Shown: positions 11,241 to 22,185 of the stretch, one piece after another
Layout of the letters: every line of letters begins with the position of its first letter
How positions within the stretch are numbered: the first letter of the stretch is position 1
Assembly: GCF_022539505.1 (NCBI RefSeq)
Contig: NC_061513.1
Span: 174,684,017-174,748,016, forward strand
Length of the DNA: 64,000 nucleotides
DNA from: Lolium rigidum
Taxonomy: Eukaryota; Streptophyta; Magnoliopsida; Poales; Poaceae
Reading direction: 5' to 3'
Program-made: the position numbers and the translations under genes
The notes under the pieces: model-generated
What the model saw: the letters and a program-made list of their open reading frames with translations, nothing else
What the model was told of the DNA's origin: nothing
The model's database searches: none

Positions 11241-12706
11241 GCTTTCCTTTTGCACAAAGACAGGTGGTCGCCACTCCTCCTTCGACTACTGATGGTCCCC
11301 GGCGTCGAGCCCCTGCAGGTCCGCCGGCTGCAGTGCCCTCGAGCTCGGACTCGGGCACTGCCTCGTCGTTCTCCGCCGCGCCCTTGAGCTCTTGCTCGGG
11401 CGCTGCCTCGCCACCCTCTGGGTCACCCTTGAGCCATGTCTCGGGTGACCCCACGTCGACACCCGCACCGACACCTGCGCCGACGCCCGCCTCGACGCCG
11501 CCTGCGTCGCCCTCGAGCCTCAGCTCGGGCGCCACGCCGTCTTCGCTGGGCGACGCCCCTTTGCCGGGTTCATCCGTCTCAACGCCGCTTGCGTCGCCCT
11601 CGAGCCTCAACTCGGGCGCCGCGCCGTCTTCGCCAGGCGACGCCTCGCCTCCGCCTCCTCCGCCGCCGGCCACGGGGCCCCTCATGCGCGCCCGTGCAGG
11701 GATTCGCGTCCCGAGCACGCGGTACCCCTCGGACGAGTACGTCTGCACCGCGTCGACTTCCGCGCCTTCACCATCCACGCCATCGCCCCTGCCCGCCTCT
11801 GCCCGGGTTGCTCTCCGTGACCCGCAGTGGCTTGCGGCCATGCAGGACGAGTTTGACGCCCTGCAGCGGAACCAGACATGGACGCTTGTTCCCCGACCCC
11901 CTCACGCCAACATCATCACCGGGAAGTGGGTCTTCAAGCACAAGTTCCATCCGAACGGTACTCTCGACCGTCACAAGGCGCGGTGGGTGGTTCGTGGCTT
12001 TCGCCAGCGTGCCGGCGTCGACTTCACCGACACCTTCGCCCCGGTTGTCAAGCCCGGGACGATCCGCACCGTCCTTCAGCTCGCGGTCTCCCGCGCGTGG
12101 CCCGTGCACCAGATGGATGTCTCCAACGCCTTCCTTCACGGCCATCTCGAGGAGCAGGTCTTCTGCCAGCAGCCCACGGGTTTCATCGACAGCACCCACC
12201 CCGACCATGTGTGCCTGCTCTCGCGCTCGTTATACGGGATCAAGCAGGCCCCACGCGCCTGGTACCAGCGCATCGCAGCATTTCTTCACCAACTCGGCTT
12301 CCGCTCCACCCGCTCCGATGCCTCGTTGTTTGTGTACAACAATGGCATCACCACCGCGTACCTGCTGCTCAACGTCGACGACATCATCTTGACGGCCAGC
12401 TCGACGGACCTGCTGCGACAGATCACCGAGCGTCTTCGCGCTGAGTTTTCCCTCAAGGACTTGGGGCCCCTACACTACTTCCTCGGCATCGAGGTCGTAC
12501 GTCGCACCGACGGCTTCTTCCTTCATCAGCGCAAGTACGCCCACGAGCTCCTGGACCGTGTCGGTATGCTTAATTGCAAACCCGCGGCCACGCCTGTCGA
12601 CACGAAGTCCAAGCTCTCCGCCACGGATGGTTCGTTGGCCACAGACGCGTCACTTTATCGCTCCATCGTCGGTGCCCTGCAGTACCTCACCTTGCCCCGC
12701 CCCTAG
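11222..12706 (+). pseudogene. Copia reverse transcriptase, YVDD changed to NVDD, premature stop
   Basis: After a long Pro/Ser-rich linker with repeated SSLSSGA-like units (about 11,330-11,680), the reverse transcriptase domain runs from WLAAMQDEF to [10 protein letters not shown]. Motifs include KWVFKHKFHPNG, KARWVVRGF, QMDVSNAFLHG and SLYGIKQAPRAWY. The catalytic box, normally YVDD, reads NVDD at 12371-12382, so the first Tyr is lost while both Asp remain. An in-frame TAG at 12704-12706 replaces a residue in the conserved R-P-LQYAV motif. The RNase H part continues in the same frame beyond it. Confidence 0.85.
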
Positions 12707-13327
12707 CTGCAGTATGCTGTCCAGCAGGTGTGCCTTCACATGCATGCTCCGCGGGATCCTCATTTGGCTACGGTCAAGCGGATCCTCCGCTACATTCGTG
12801 GCACCATGGACTTCGGCCTCTCCCTCCACGCCTCCACCGTCACGGACATCATCGCCTACTCGGGACGCCGATTGGGCAGGCTGCCCCAACACGCGTCGCT
12901 CCATGTCTGGCTACTGCGTCTACTTCGGACCTTCGCTCATCTCCTGGTCGTCTAAGCGACAACCCACGGTCTCTCGCTCCAGCGCCGAAGCGGAGTACCG
13001 GGCTGTTGCTAACGCGGTTGCCGAGGTCTCTTGGCTGCGGCAACTCCTCGTTGAGCTCTCATGTCCTGTTGCCAAAGCCACCGTGGTCTATTGCGACAAC
13101 GTCTCCGCCGTCTACCTCTCCGCCAACCCGGTCCACCATCGCCGCACCAAGCATATTGAGCTGGACATCCACTTTGTTCGGGAACAGGTGGCCCTTGGAC
13201 ACATTCGAGTACTTCATGTGCCCACCTCCCAACAATTTGCGGATATCATGACTAAGGGTCTCCCTACGATGTCATTTGAGGAGTTCCGGTCCAGTCTATG
13301 CGTTCGACCAGGCGACGCTTCGACTGC
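12707..13327 (+). pseudogene. Copia RNase H region, frameshifted
   Basis: Following the TAG stop the frame reads [20 protein letters not shown] to AYS at 12862. An extra base near 12,863 moves the frame, after which [36 protein letters not shown] and [17 protein letters not shown] follow. These carry the acidic residues of copia RNase H. The region ends just before the poly-G tract. The enzyme would remove RNA from the RNA-DNA hybrid. Confidence 0.8.
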
Positions 13328-13337
13328 GGGGGGGGGG
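13328..13337 (+). other. Polypurine tract (poly-G) of copia element
   Basis: Ten consecutive G residues directly abut the TG of the 3' LTR and occupy the plus-strand primer position. Confidence 0.8.
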
Positions 13338-13516
13338 TGTTGAGGTACATATCCTTGTATATCCGAATGTGTATCTTCTGTAGTTATGTATAGCGATACA
13401 TATCTTTGTATTTATTATTGGGCCCGCCTCCTTCCTTGTATAGTCGAGGACGTGGCCTATATATGTAACGCCATATGCACCCAATCAATACATTGTGAGT
13501 TGCATCCCTTTCTACA
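13338..13516 (+). repeat. 3' LTR of copia element (179 bp)
   Basis: This LTR has the same length as the 5' LTR and 176 of 179 identical positions by eye. It begins TGTTGAG and ends CTACA, followed by ACCAG, the presumed right target-site copy. Confidence 0.92.
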
Positions 13517-13636
13517 ACCAGATTTTGTTTTTGATGCATCCGGTACCACACACATGCTTGATTCATTAAACTTTGCGCACATGCAATACACGAACATGTA
13601 TATCACCCACTTCAGATTTTTTGAAGTATTTATAAT

Positions 13637-13855
13637 GGGTTAATTAGATATATGCCAATGCAATTATAGGGTATTCAAAAAACAACACTACAATTTACAT
13701 TTTTCGAAAAATGCCATTGCAATTCTCAATATTCTTCGAAAAACGCCACTCTCGGCCTTCCAAAAATGCCCCTCTGGCATATTTTGAAAGATGAAAATTG
13801 TAGTGGCATTTCTCAAATACGCAATATTGCAGTGGCATATATCTAATTAACTCAT
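13637..13855. mobile_element. Inverted-repeat MITE, 219 bp
   Basis: The ends are inverted repeats: GGGTTAATTAGATATATGCC on the left, and the complement of GGCATATATCTAATTAACTC on the right. Both flanks carry TTTATAAT (13629-13636 and 13856-13863), an exact 8-bp direct repeat. An 8-bp duplication fits hAT. If one more base is counted the repeat is 8 of 9, which would fit a Mutator-type element. Internal AAAATGCCA-like phrases recur in both orientations. There is no coding capacity. Confidence 0.75.
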
Positions 13856-13863
13856 TTTATAAT

Positions 13864-16326
13864 CGTCTGAGAGCATATGCTTCCGGAGCCAAAACAACAA
13901 CCATGCATATATCTTACTAGCATGAAAGGGCGCGGCGGCACGCCGCGCCGACTGTCTAATAGATAATAATTTTAAGGCCATACTTAAACTGATAAATATT
14001 TTCTTATTTAGATAGTGCATTTTAAGATGATTGATAATTAAATCTAAGACATCACACAGTAAAATTATATGCATAAAATGTTAACCTTGAGGATCAAGTA
14101 AATGGGATACCCACAGATAGGGCATAGAGAAAGACGATGAACACGTAAACTACAATATTTGACTTGCTACTTTTGACAATACACGGTACACAATGTTCTA
14201 ATTCTATCCACGAACTCTATTTTAGCCACTCTCGAGTCTTCTCTGTCAGATGATATGCCTACAATCTCGGTGTCATTTGTGTAAAGCTAATATGATTTCT
14301 TTGGCTCTCACTCTATTGCTGAGGAAGATGTGATGTCGCGGCAGTCCTGGCAGGCTTGTCTTTCTGGGCGAGGATCTTGTCAAGGAGTGATCTGTTGGCG
14401 GCACAGACTTGCCGATGATGCTCTTCTTCAGCTTGATCCGTGGGACGCTGTCTAGCGAGAAGTGGTTAGAGGAGTGATATGTTATTGGTATGCCATGTAC
14501 GTATGACGTAAGACAAAAAATCATATCATCTTAACATTTAGTAGGCACAAAGAGGTTTTAGACAACTTCCAAGTTATGGGTCTGTTTGGATTTGAGTCAA
14601 AGCTGGCCTTAACAAATAAAATTGGCCTTAACAACTTCCAAGTTATAGGTCTGTTTGGTTGAAGGCCAAAGTTTTGCTGCCCCCAAGCTCCCCCTTTGTT
14701 GAAGTGTACCTTTTGGCCAATTTGTGGGCGACTCTAGGGCAGCCAATTCCTCCGCCAAATAATGATATCGATGGTTACAAAGGATACATGCCAGTGTAGT
14801 TAAGCAATGGCAAAGCAGTAGCGGTAATAAGCAAACTTCGTTACATAGCTCATAGAACTGCATTAAATAAGCAGTCAATATGAAAGTAGTAGCATGTGCG
14901 AAATAAGGGAGGTGGCTAGAGTAATTAGGTGTTCATAGACAATATTCAAATATACATGCTATAGTGGTAGGGAGGCAGATAGCATTTGACATATCATTTG
15001 CGGGGACTGGCATCGATAAAATACATATCTTGATATCTAGGTACTTGATCAGTTTTACACTTGGGCTAACATTTGCAGTGGTTTGGCACAGTGGCAGGCC
15101 ACGCCCGTTAATTAGTTTTGGCATAGTGGTGGGCCACGCCCGTTAGTTAGTTTTGGCACAGTGGCAGGCCGCGTCCATTAGTTAGTTGTGATACATACAA
15201 TAGTAGGAATAAGCTGCCTATAGTAATATTGCTCAAAGTTTCCCGAACTCTTTATTCAGTTTAGATCAGGTTACATATGTTCATTGTGGAGAACAAAACA
15301 AATGTATATCTTATCTTACCTATTAAATTGCAATCGGTGGTGGTCGTACGTAATAAAACCATCTTCCGTCAAAATAACCAGGATCTGATCGGCCTTCACG
15401 CGTGAAAAAACCAGGTTCGAGCAGCCTTCACGCGTCAACAAAACCGGCAGATGTTCCTTTGTTCGGCGTTGAGACTTTCCTTTTCGTCCTGAAGGAGTTG
15501 GCATCGAACTCTGATTCGTACCGAATCAAATCTCATAAACATTGCTTGATCTGCACCATAAACATTGCACGAAGGATAATCCAGATCCCGACCACCCATC
15601 GATTTCCCGGCGGCCGTGCCCTGCTCGTCGCTGACCTCACAAGGTCTCCTTCGCGTCCCCCGTCCACCGGCCGAGGTACGACTGTGCTGGCTTTTTTCGG
15701 ATGGAGAGACAGCGACGGGAGGGAGCACACTAGATCTCAGCGCCGATTCCAGCCGCCTCCGTGCTGGTAGGGGAGAGACGGGGCATAGAGGAGAGGGAGG
15801 AAGTCACGGTGTGGGACGGGAGCAGAGGAGGCGGTCGTGGTTGGAGAGGAGAGGATGGGGTGGGGGTCCTGCCTCGTGCGTGGGTGGAGAAGAAAGGAGG
15901 GGGCCGACCGGCCGAGCAAGGAGATACACATTATATTGCTGGTACAGTGGTACTGATTTGTTGATGAAGGAAAGGAGATGAGGCCATCGGTGATTTGCTC
16001 CTACTGATTTTGCTCGGTTATGGAGAAGGCTGCTACTTCTACTCGGCCTATTTTGTTGTCATAAAAAAAGTGCCGCTGCTCAACTTTCTAGAGAAATATA
16101 GAAGAATGCTAATATGTTTATTTATACTGAATTTTGTACTAATTTGCTTATGTTGATTTTTGACATGTTGTACGGTGCTTTTTTAGATACATTGAAGTGG
16201 TATCTGCTGACATGCGTTGGGATGACAGACAGGATAATTATTATAGCCTAATTGGGGAACAAAAGACTATGCAAGCTCAACATGTTTCTGTATTTACAAA
16301 CAAAGATCACCGTTGAACGGTACTTA
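13864..16326. other. Repeat-rich spacer without an identified gene
   Basis: No supported gene. At 13916-13955 a GC-rich palindromic phrase (GGCGCGGCGGCACGCCGCGCC type) follows TTACTAGCA, which resembles the edge of a dispersed element. At 14562-14590 and 14631-14658 a phrase ACAACTTCCAAGTTAT-GGTCTGTTTGG is repeated 69 bp apart. A three-copy tandem repeat lies at 15082. The GC-rich block at 15600-15960 has open frames in several phases on both strands, as expected from base composition, and none shows a domain. Confidence 0.5.
15082..15186. repeat. Tandem repeat, 3 x 35 bp
   Basis: Three head-to-tail copies of a 35-bp unit beginning TTTGGCACAGTGGCAGG occupy 15082-15116, 15117-15151 and 15152-15186. 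The copies differ at a few positions each. No coding meaning is visible. Confidence 0.9.
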
Positions 16327-17141
16327 GATCATCTTCAGCCGCGTTCCCCAAGTCGTGTCCGGATAAAGCATCCGATCAAGCGTTTGGGAACACCGCCGCG
16401 TGGTGCCTCTTTTGGGTGCGCCTGTTTACAGTCGCGCGTACGTCCCCCAAATAAAAAATCTATTGAAATTTAAATTCAATCAAAAAAGTGGAATTCGTTC
16501 AAATTTGTTATATATTATAAGGATTTGAATGAAATAAAATAAACTAATGGCGCATGTTCGGCGGCACTGGGTATCGCACGTCATACATCGCCCAAGGTTG
16601 GGCGATGGTGAGGCTGCCGCGGCTGAATCATTGGCGGCGAGGATGCTGCGGCGGTTTCTCGACATGGTTTGAGTGTGGGGAGGAGTGGGCCGAATGGTTT
16701 GGAGTCGCCGGGAAGGCGTGTTCTCCTTTTATACAGCGGTGGCAGCCAAAGCGGCGGGAGAGGTTGATCGCAACTAACTCCGGCGCGGATGGCCACGTGG
16801 CCATGCGGGACGCGACCCTTCGCTGTGTTGCCTGGGAAAGGACCTGTATCGTTGGGAAAGCTGTGCGGCCATTACGCCGCTTGACCGGAGCGACGTGTTT
16901 AAACCCCGAGTGCGTACCTCCGTTGCAGACGATGCTGGTCCACCACGTGTGACGTGGGTTTTCGTTCTATCCGGCGTCCCCGCGTCGTCCCTTGTGTAGC
17001 GGGGACGGGATCGGGGCGCCGGACACCGTACTGGGCCGCACCGGACCAAAAATGGCTTTAGGGCAAGCGGCTGGGAGGTCAAACGTCCGGCGCACCAAAT
17101 TCCTTTGAAAGGCGCTTTGGGGGACGCGGCTAGAGATGCTC
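16327..17141. mobile_element. PIF/Harbinger-like non-autonomous element, 815 bp
   Basis: The left end GATCATCTTCAGCCGCGTTC and the reverse complement of the right end, GAGCATCTCTAGCCGCGTCC, match at 21 of 25 positions when extended to CCCAA. Flanking trinucleotides are TTA and TTC, so the target duplication is imperfect. The same GAGCATCTC terminus occurs with an exact TAA duplication at 29269, which supports the superfamily. Inside, a GC-rich segment with several overlapping frames (16554-16952) has no transposase motif. Confidence 0.6.
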
Positions 17142-17791
17142 TTCTATATATTACTAAAATGTAAAACTTTCATGGCAAAATGGAAATATCTAAAAATATA
17201 TTCTTACACTATCATGTATATCAAGATATACAACTTCAAATATACACCTTCCACTAGAGATTCTTTCAGCACAATTAGTTCATGTTTTGTTCACTTGCCT
17301 ACCCCCAAATCCAAAATAATTTTTCTCGGATATAATTTGCAGAGATTCTAAAGATATGACACACTTAATTGATACGTGCATGAACTTTAAATAAGTATTT
17401 ACCTATGACCCTTTTGTAGAGAACAAGAGATTAGCTGGGCAGTACAAAGAGCTACAGGTTTTCACTCCTTGACTAAAACGCCAATTTTTGTGATAACCTG
17501 AAAACATAATAAAAAGGGGTTTAATAGAAAATAAACCGTAGCAACGCACGGGCAAATTTGCTAGTAATTTACATGTCCCTCGGCAACTGAAAGGGATTTG
17601 GGAGCTTGCTGGGCTAAGCCTAGCCAGCAGAAGCAATCAGACAAACCCAACGTCCATATCATGCTCACAGTAGGAGGGTTTAGGAAATCTGGAGAGTTGG
17701 ATGGTACTGACAGATTACACGGTACTGACACTTATATAGATAGAATGTTGTTACAGAACTGTTCGACTAATACCCCAGCAATATGTGCGCT
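17142..17791. other. Spacer with one transposon-end-like motif
   Basis: AT-rich sequence. At 17,533-17,566 the plus strand reads CCGTAGCAACGCACGGGCAA and then ATTTGCTAGTAATTT. In reverse complement this is TTACTAGCAAATTTGCCCGT, a phrase I recall as a terminus of dispersed grass elements. Its first nine bases match the TTACTAGCA phrase at 13,916. No gene is seen. Confidence 0.4.
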
Positions 17792-17929
17792 TCAGAAGCA
17801 ACCATCAAGATAATGAACAGGTAAGCTTGCAGCTCCTGTGTTGTTATCACATAAAACTTCACCATATGGCACTCCTACGAAGCAGGGAGATGATCTGGGA
17901 TGTCCGATCTCATCAGCTCGAAATATATC
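17792..17929 (-). CDS. Possible terminal exon of an unidentified minus-strand gene
   Basis: On the minus strand a pyrimidine-rich acceptor (CTCCATCAGTTTCAG) is followed by 45 open codons and a TGA at 17792-17794. The product begins DIFRADEIGHPRSSP and ends LPVHYLDGCF. The frame enters in phase 0. I do not recognise the family. Similar exon-like segments lie further upstream on the same strand (about 19,463-19,560 and 21,222-21,277). It may be the end of a real gene, a captured fragment or a decayed copy; splice signals and an open frame are all that support it. Confidence 0.3.
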   Translation of the reverse strand, partial: DIFRADEIGHPRSSPCFVGVPYGEVLCDNNTGAASLPVHYLDGCF

Positions 17930-19462
17930 CTGAAACTGATGGAGAAAAAGACATTAACTGAGTGCATAGCATATACATATTGAAATGCACATATATGAAT
18001 AATTCACATGGGAACGAAGAATGCATGTAACATCTCTAGATAGCGATATGTACTCAAACAGAACATTATAAACGTCCCAAGTTCAGAGTACAAATTATGT
18101 CTGCCTTGTAGAGCTAGATTTGAACATGAACCACCCATAAATCCACATGCCAACCGTTGCCATAAGAAAAAGGCTTCAGCGAAAACCCCAAATATACACC
18201 AAAACCACAAATAGACAACAAAATATGATCTGTACCACCTAATCTCATTGGCGTGAAATGTAACCTAAAATAAAAAATATCATAAAGCAAAGCACTCAGT
18301 AATCAGTAATCAGGTGGATATACTGGATGTACCAGAAGTGTTGGCATATGTTGTTTCATCTGAATAGTTGGTACACACGTTTCATCTATTGCAAGTCTCT
18401 GTAACCCCTTTCCTGATACATCTCAATAGAGATGCTACTTTCAAGAGTTAAGGTTAAGCTTGCATGATTTAACTTCAGGTTTTGACAGGCCCTTTATTCA
18501 GAAGAGATCAATTTGCTACAAAAATTTGTCCTTCAAATCTGTAGTTCAAAATCCAAAGAAATTGTGGAACAGAAAAATTGTTATGGCAAAGCAGAGCTAT
18601 TTGTACATACTGGAAATTGTAGATTGCCTGTGGTATATGCAGTAAACAATTATAGTGTGGCATGGGAGTTGCCTCTTGGAACTCTGCAAAGTATGTAATG
18701 TTAGTTGGACAATACATTGAAAACGTAAGAAGCAAAGAGCATGCATTGTCTAGTACGTCAACAACCAACAAATTTATTGCCAAATGAGAAATCAAAGCAA
18801 GAAAGATGGCAAATAACTACAAAACAATTGATTTGGCTTATTTCACATGCAATCCCATCTTTTTTACTGAAAAATAGGTAAAATGTAAGGAAACCCAACG
18901 AATAGTTTGTTGCACGAAACTCAAAGCTTATTAATTCTCAAAGAGATTATACTCTCTTGTGAACATAGTAAAAGAACCTAGCTCGGTTCCATGCTAGATG
19001 TACTACCCTGATGTAGAACCCATATCTTTAATGGTAGAAATATAATATATCTCAATAATCTTTGTTAGTATATATAAATATATATTCATCGGTGGAAAAT
19101 AAAAATCCTAAACAAACGGCACACTGAAGGTTACCATGACATAACGGCAAGCGAAGATGCAGTCGTGCCCAGGCAAAAGTAAAAGCACGCATAGCATGCT
19201 TGTTTCTAGGCATGCACATTAAGGTGTCCAAGCCACAAGATAAACATATAAACCTGACGCAAAAAAGGTGTGCATTGCTTGCAACTACTCTATATTTCCT
19301 ATTTCCTCTGCTTGATTGCATATTGTATGTTCAGGAAGGAATTATTACGCTCATATTTGATGGCAACAAGGTTTGACAAATGAGTAGACTATTTTCTTTC
19401 TATCACCAGCATCCTAAATTGTGACAGTAGGAAAACTTGCTTGATACATACATACCTGCAGT

Positions 19463-19560
19463 AAATGTGTCTAGTCACATCAGTATCATCATTTCCACAG
19501 CCCTCATGAGATGATAGAGATTCAGAAACAACATGAGCGCCGCTAAGTTCCATGCAACTT
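19463..19560 (-). CDS. Possible internal exon of the same unidentified minus-strand gene
   Basis: The minus strand is open through ELSGAHVVSESLSSHEGCG and NDDTDVTRHIYC, and ends at a good donor, CAG followed by GTATGTATG. The acceptor side is unclear, so the start is approximate. No domain is recognised. The segment lies between the candidate terminal exon (17792-17929) and the duplicated segment at 19886. Confidence 0.22.
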
Positions 19561-19885
19561 AGTGCTTTGGTTGATACAAAAATTACAAATAATAGAACAT
19601 GGGCGCAAAATATAGATCCAAGTAATTGGTTGGTTGATATAAGTTCTCCATGGTCACACAAACGGAGAAATAACCAACGCCTTCCAAGGAATCACGAACA
19701 GAATTCAACTACTCGAGTCAAATGTAAGAGAACTAAGTTAAGAACCATAGTAACTTCTTAAGTCAAAAGCAAGAGAGGAATTACGTTAAGAACATACTTT
19801 AACTTCTGAAGTCAAAGGAAAGAGAAATATTAAGTTAAGAGGTGGTTCTTAACTAAAGAAGCTTCGGCAAACTGGAGCACTAAGA

Positions 19886-20576
19886 AACAGAAATAATTTC
19901 TTGCAGTATATAATCACATCAATTTCAGCTCCCCGACACTCTTCTGGATGGAGAAGAACTTGCAGCCGCATTTGAATAAGGAGATAATATGTGCATTTCA
20001 GTTGAATCCAATACATAGCCCATTTGATTTTCTGGTCATACATAAAGGAACCACACAGATGAGGAACCCAAATCAAAGAACTGTTCGTTCAAAACTATGA
20101 CACTGCAAAAAAAATCTCTTTACTCACATAAGTAGCAAGAAGTATATATATACCCAAGACAGAAGAAAATGTAATTTCTCGTTGGTACAATTTATAATGA
20201 ACATTATCTGAAGAACATAACTTTGACATAAACAGAAATAATTTCTTGCAGTATATAATCACATCAATTTCAGCTCCCCGACACTCTTCTGGATGGAGAA
20301 GAACTTGCAGCCGCATTTGAATAAGGAGATAATATGTGCATTTCAGTTGAATCCAATACATAGCCGATTTGATTTTCTGGTCATACATAAAGGAACCACA
20401 CAGATGAGGAACCCAAATCAAAGAACTGTTCGTTCAAAACTATGACACTGCAAAAAAAATCTCTTTACTCACATAAGTAGCAAGAAAGTATATATATACC
20501 CAAGACAGAAGAAAATGTAATTTCTCGTTGGTACAATTTATAATGAACATTATCTGAAGAACATAACTTTGACATA
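19886..20576. repeat. Near-identical tandem duplication, 2 x about 345 bp
   Basis: Bases 19886-20230 (345 bp) are repeated head to tail at 20231-20576 (346 bp). By eye the copies differ only by one substitution (CATAGCCC versus CATAGCCG) and one inserted A (AAGAAG versus AAGAAAG). On the minus strand each copy contains a splice-like TTTTTTTTGCAG followed by about 20 open codons (VIVLNEQFFDLGSSSVWFLY) and a GTATGA donor-like site. If real, the exon is duplicated. An assembly artefact is also possible. Confidence 0.9.
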
Positions 20577-20869
20577 TGGCATTTACAGTGGTAGAAAAGA
20601 TAGCCTCATTTTGTGACATCCGGATCATCTAGAGATGTAACAGTAATACTTATGGCAGTTGTAGCAATATTTCTCACACATACCGATGTGTACCCACAAC
20701 AGGCATGTGTACACCGCAAAATGAAAAACTTTTAACCTATGGTCGTCTTTCTTGACCAGCAAAAAAAACATAATCTAGAGCTATAAATAAGCAGCCAAGT
20801 AGAACAGCAAACTGAGACAAACCTCTAGGAAAAGTACATGATACATATCCAGTGTTTTCCTGAATGCAT

Positions 20870-21277
20870 CATCACCACTGCTCAAGGTTCTGAATGGGAA
20901 ACTGAAGGAATACTGCATACAATGTTAATTAAACGCATGGAGCAGAACCCCAAGTCATTAGACTTAACATCCCTAACAACACGTGAAGCCTCATCTGTTT
21001 GTGCATCTTCTAGCAATGATTGAAGTTGTTCCATGACGTGACGTTTGATTTTGATGCCTTTGGTCATTTGTACTTCTATGCAACTCAAATGATGTTACCG
21101 CAGTTCATAAGGAGGTTGAGAATAGACCTTGGACTGCAGATAATTTCACTATCTTAGTCTGCATTTGAAACTTTACTTAAACCATTAAATCTGCTAGCCG
21201 GTCAAGAAGTAAGGCACTCACCTCATCGCCTGGCAGCCCATCAGCTTGCAGCGCTGAGAGCCAGCTAACCTTCATTC
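20870..21277 (-). pseudogene. Exon-like segments of an unidentified, probably decayed minus-strand gene
   Basis: A 56-bp segment at 21222-21277 reads MKVSWLSALQADGLPGDE on the minus strand, with an acceptor (TTTGTAG) before it and a strong GTGAGT donor after it. Further along, 20882-21088 is open for KIKRHVMEQLQSLLEDAQTD followed by EASRVVRDVKSNDLGF, after an acceptor-like CTGCAG at about 21,136. An in-frame stop near 21,100 interrupts the upstream part, which suggests decay. I cannot name the family. Confidence 0.25.
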
Positions 21278-22050
21278 CTACAAACCAGATGCATACTCAG
21301 CCTGACAGATTAACGATGATGTTTTGCCACTTAACCCATAGCATAAACAAAATGAAAGATGGTTGTAGGACGGTTGGTTTTGCACCTGTGGGATACCCAT
21401 GTCTCGTGATGCTTGCATGAATGGAACCTCTGCCATGAGGTACAGATAATCCATCTCAGAACTCCTCTGATGCCGCTTATCGCCGGTAGGCATAGCGTCG
21501 GTCTCCTCGCGTCGATTCCCCTCTGATCCACCGATGTAACCACGATTTTGGCGAGCTCCAAAGTCCTCACATGCTGTTGCTCGTCGGTACAACACCGTCT
21601 CATTCCCCTCCAAAGACTCGCCACCGCCACGACGCTGTTCCGCTCATGTGCATGACTACCGGAGCAAACCTTAGTGGCCTTGGTCTCCCCCGCACCTCCT
21701 GTACTCCGAGCGGCCGCATGATCTCTAGCCACCTCACATAGCTCTCAGATGTGGTGCTGGTCGGATCGTGAGGCGCCGCTGTTGAGGCGGCCGTGGGGAA
21801 CGATGGGGCGAGGCTGGTGGGCCGGGTAGGCCGCGACTGGGCATGGAGAGAGGCTGTTGGCCACTGTCGCCACTGCATCGATATCTCTTCATCTGAAATC
21901 TTCAAACTAAGAGAGAATAACCACAGAAGCCATCTGGAACAACAAAACAAAATAACACAGGAACATTAAGGGAATATGTAGATGCCAATTGAGGGATTAT
22001 TACCTTGAAGATGGGTCTTGAAGGACTCCAGTCAGATCTTGCACGCAGGA
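21278..22050. other. Possible 5' part of the minus-strand gene or unrelated sequence
   Basis: The minus strand has open stretches in different frames (for example 21600-21950 with ISDEEISMQWRQWPT, and 22010-22096 ending IFK before a GTAATA donor-like site). They do not join into one frame in any arrangement I tried. The GC content rises sharply around 21,500-21,850. The coding status is undecided. Confidence 0.25.
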
Positions 22051-22185
22051 TTTGGGAGCATATCTTGACCGGAAATTTCGCTATCAGACCTCCCACTTCA
22101 GGATTTGCAAAATTGAGGGATTTGGGAGCATATCTTGACCGGAAATTTCGCTATCAGACCTCCCACTTCAGGATTTGCAAAATTG
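22051..22185. repeat. Tandem duplication of a 70-bp unit
   Basis: The unit at 22051-22120 is repeated from 22121 to 22185. The 65 shared bases appear identical. The duplication ends at AAAATTG, where the copies diverge. Confidence 0.9.

Larger units (their letters stand above)
9402..13516 (+). mobile_element. Complete copia-type LTR retrotransposon, coding-defective
   Basis: The 4,115-bp element has two 179-bp LTRs, a tRNA-Met-type primer site, a poly-G purine tract and domain order protease, integrase, reverse transcriptase, RNase H. That order defines copia rather than gypsy elements. The flanks are ACCGG (9397-9401) and ACCAG (13517-13521), four of five bases matching, consistent with a 5-bp target duplication. 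By eye the two LTRs differ at three positions (1.7%). At the commonly used grass rate of 1.3e-8 per site per year this would be roughly 0.6-0.7 million years; the rate is an assumption. The coding part carries a gag deletion, frameshifts, stops and changed key residues. Confidence 0.92.

Noticed and set aside
11436..12444. Long arginine/proline-rich frames overlapping the copia reverse transcriptase
   Set aside because: Shadow frames of GC-rich coding sequence; the real frame has clear reverse transcriptase motifs.
15402..15981. Overlapping open frames in the GC-rich block near 15.7 kb
   Set aside because: Frames on both strands are equally open and none has recognisable motifs or splice context.
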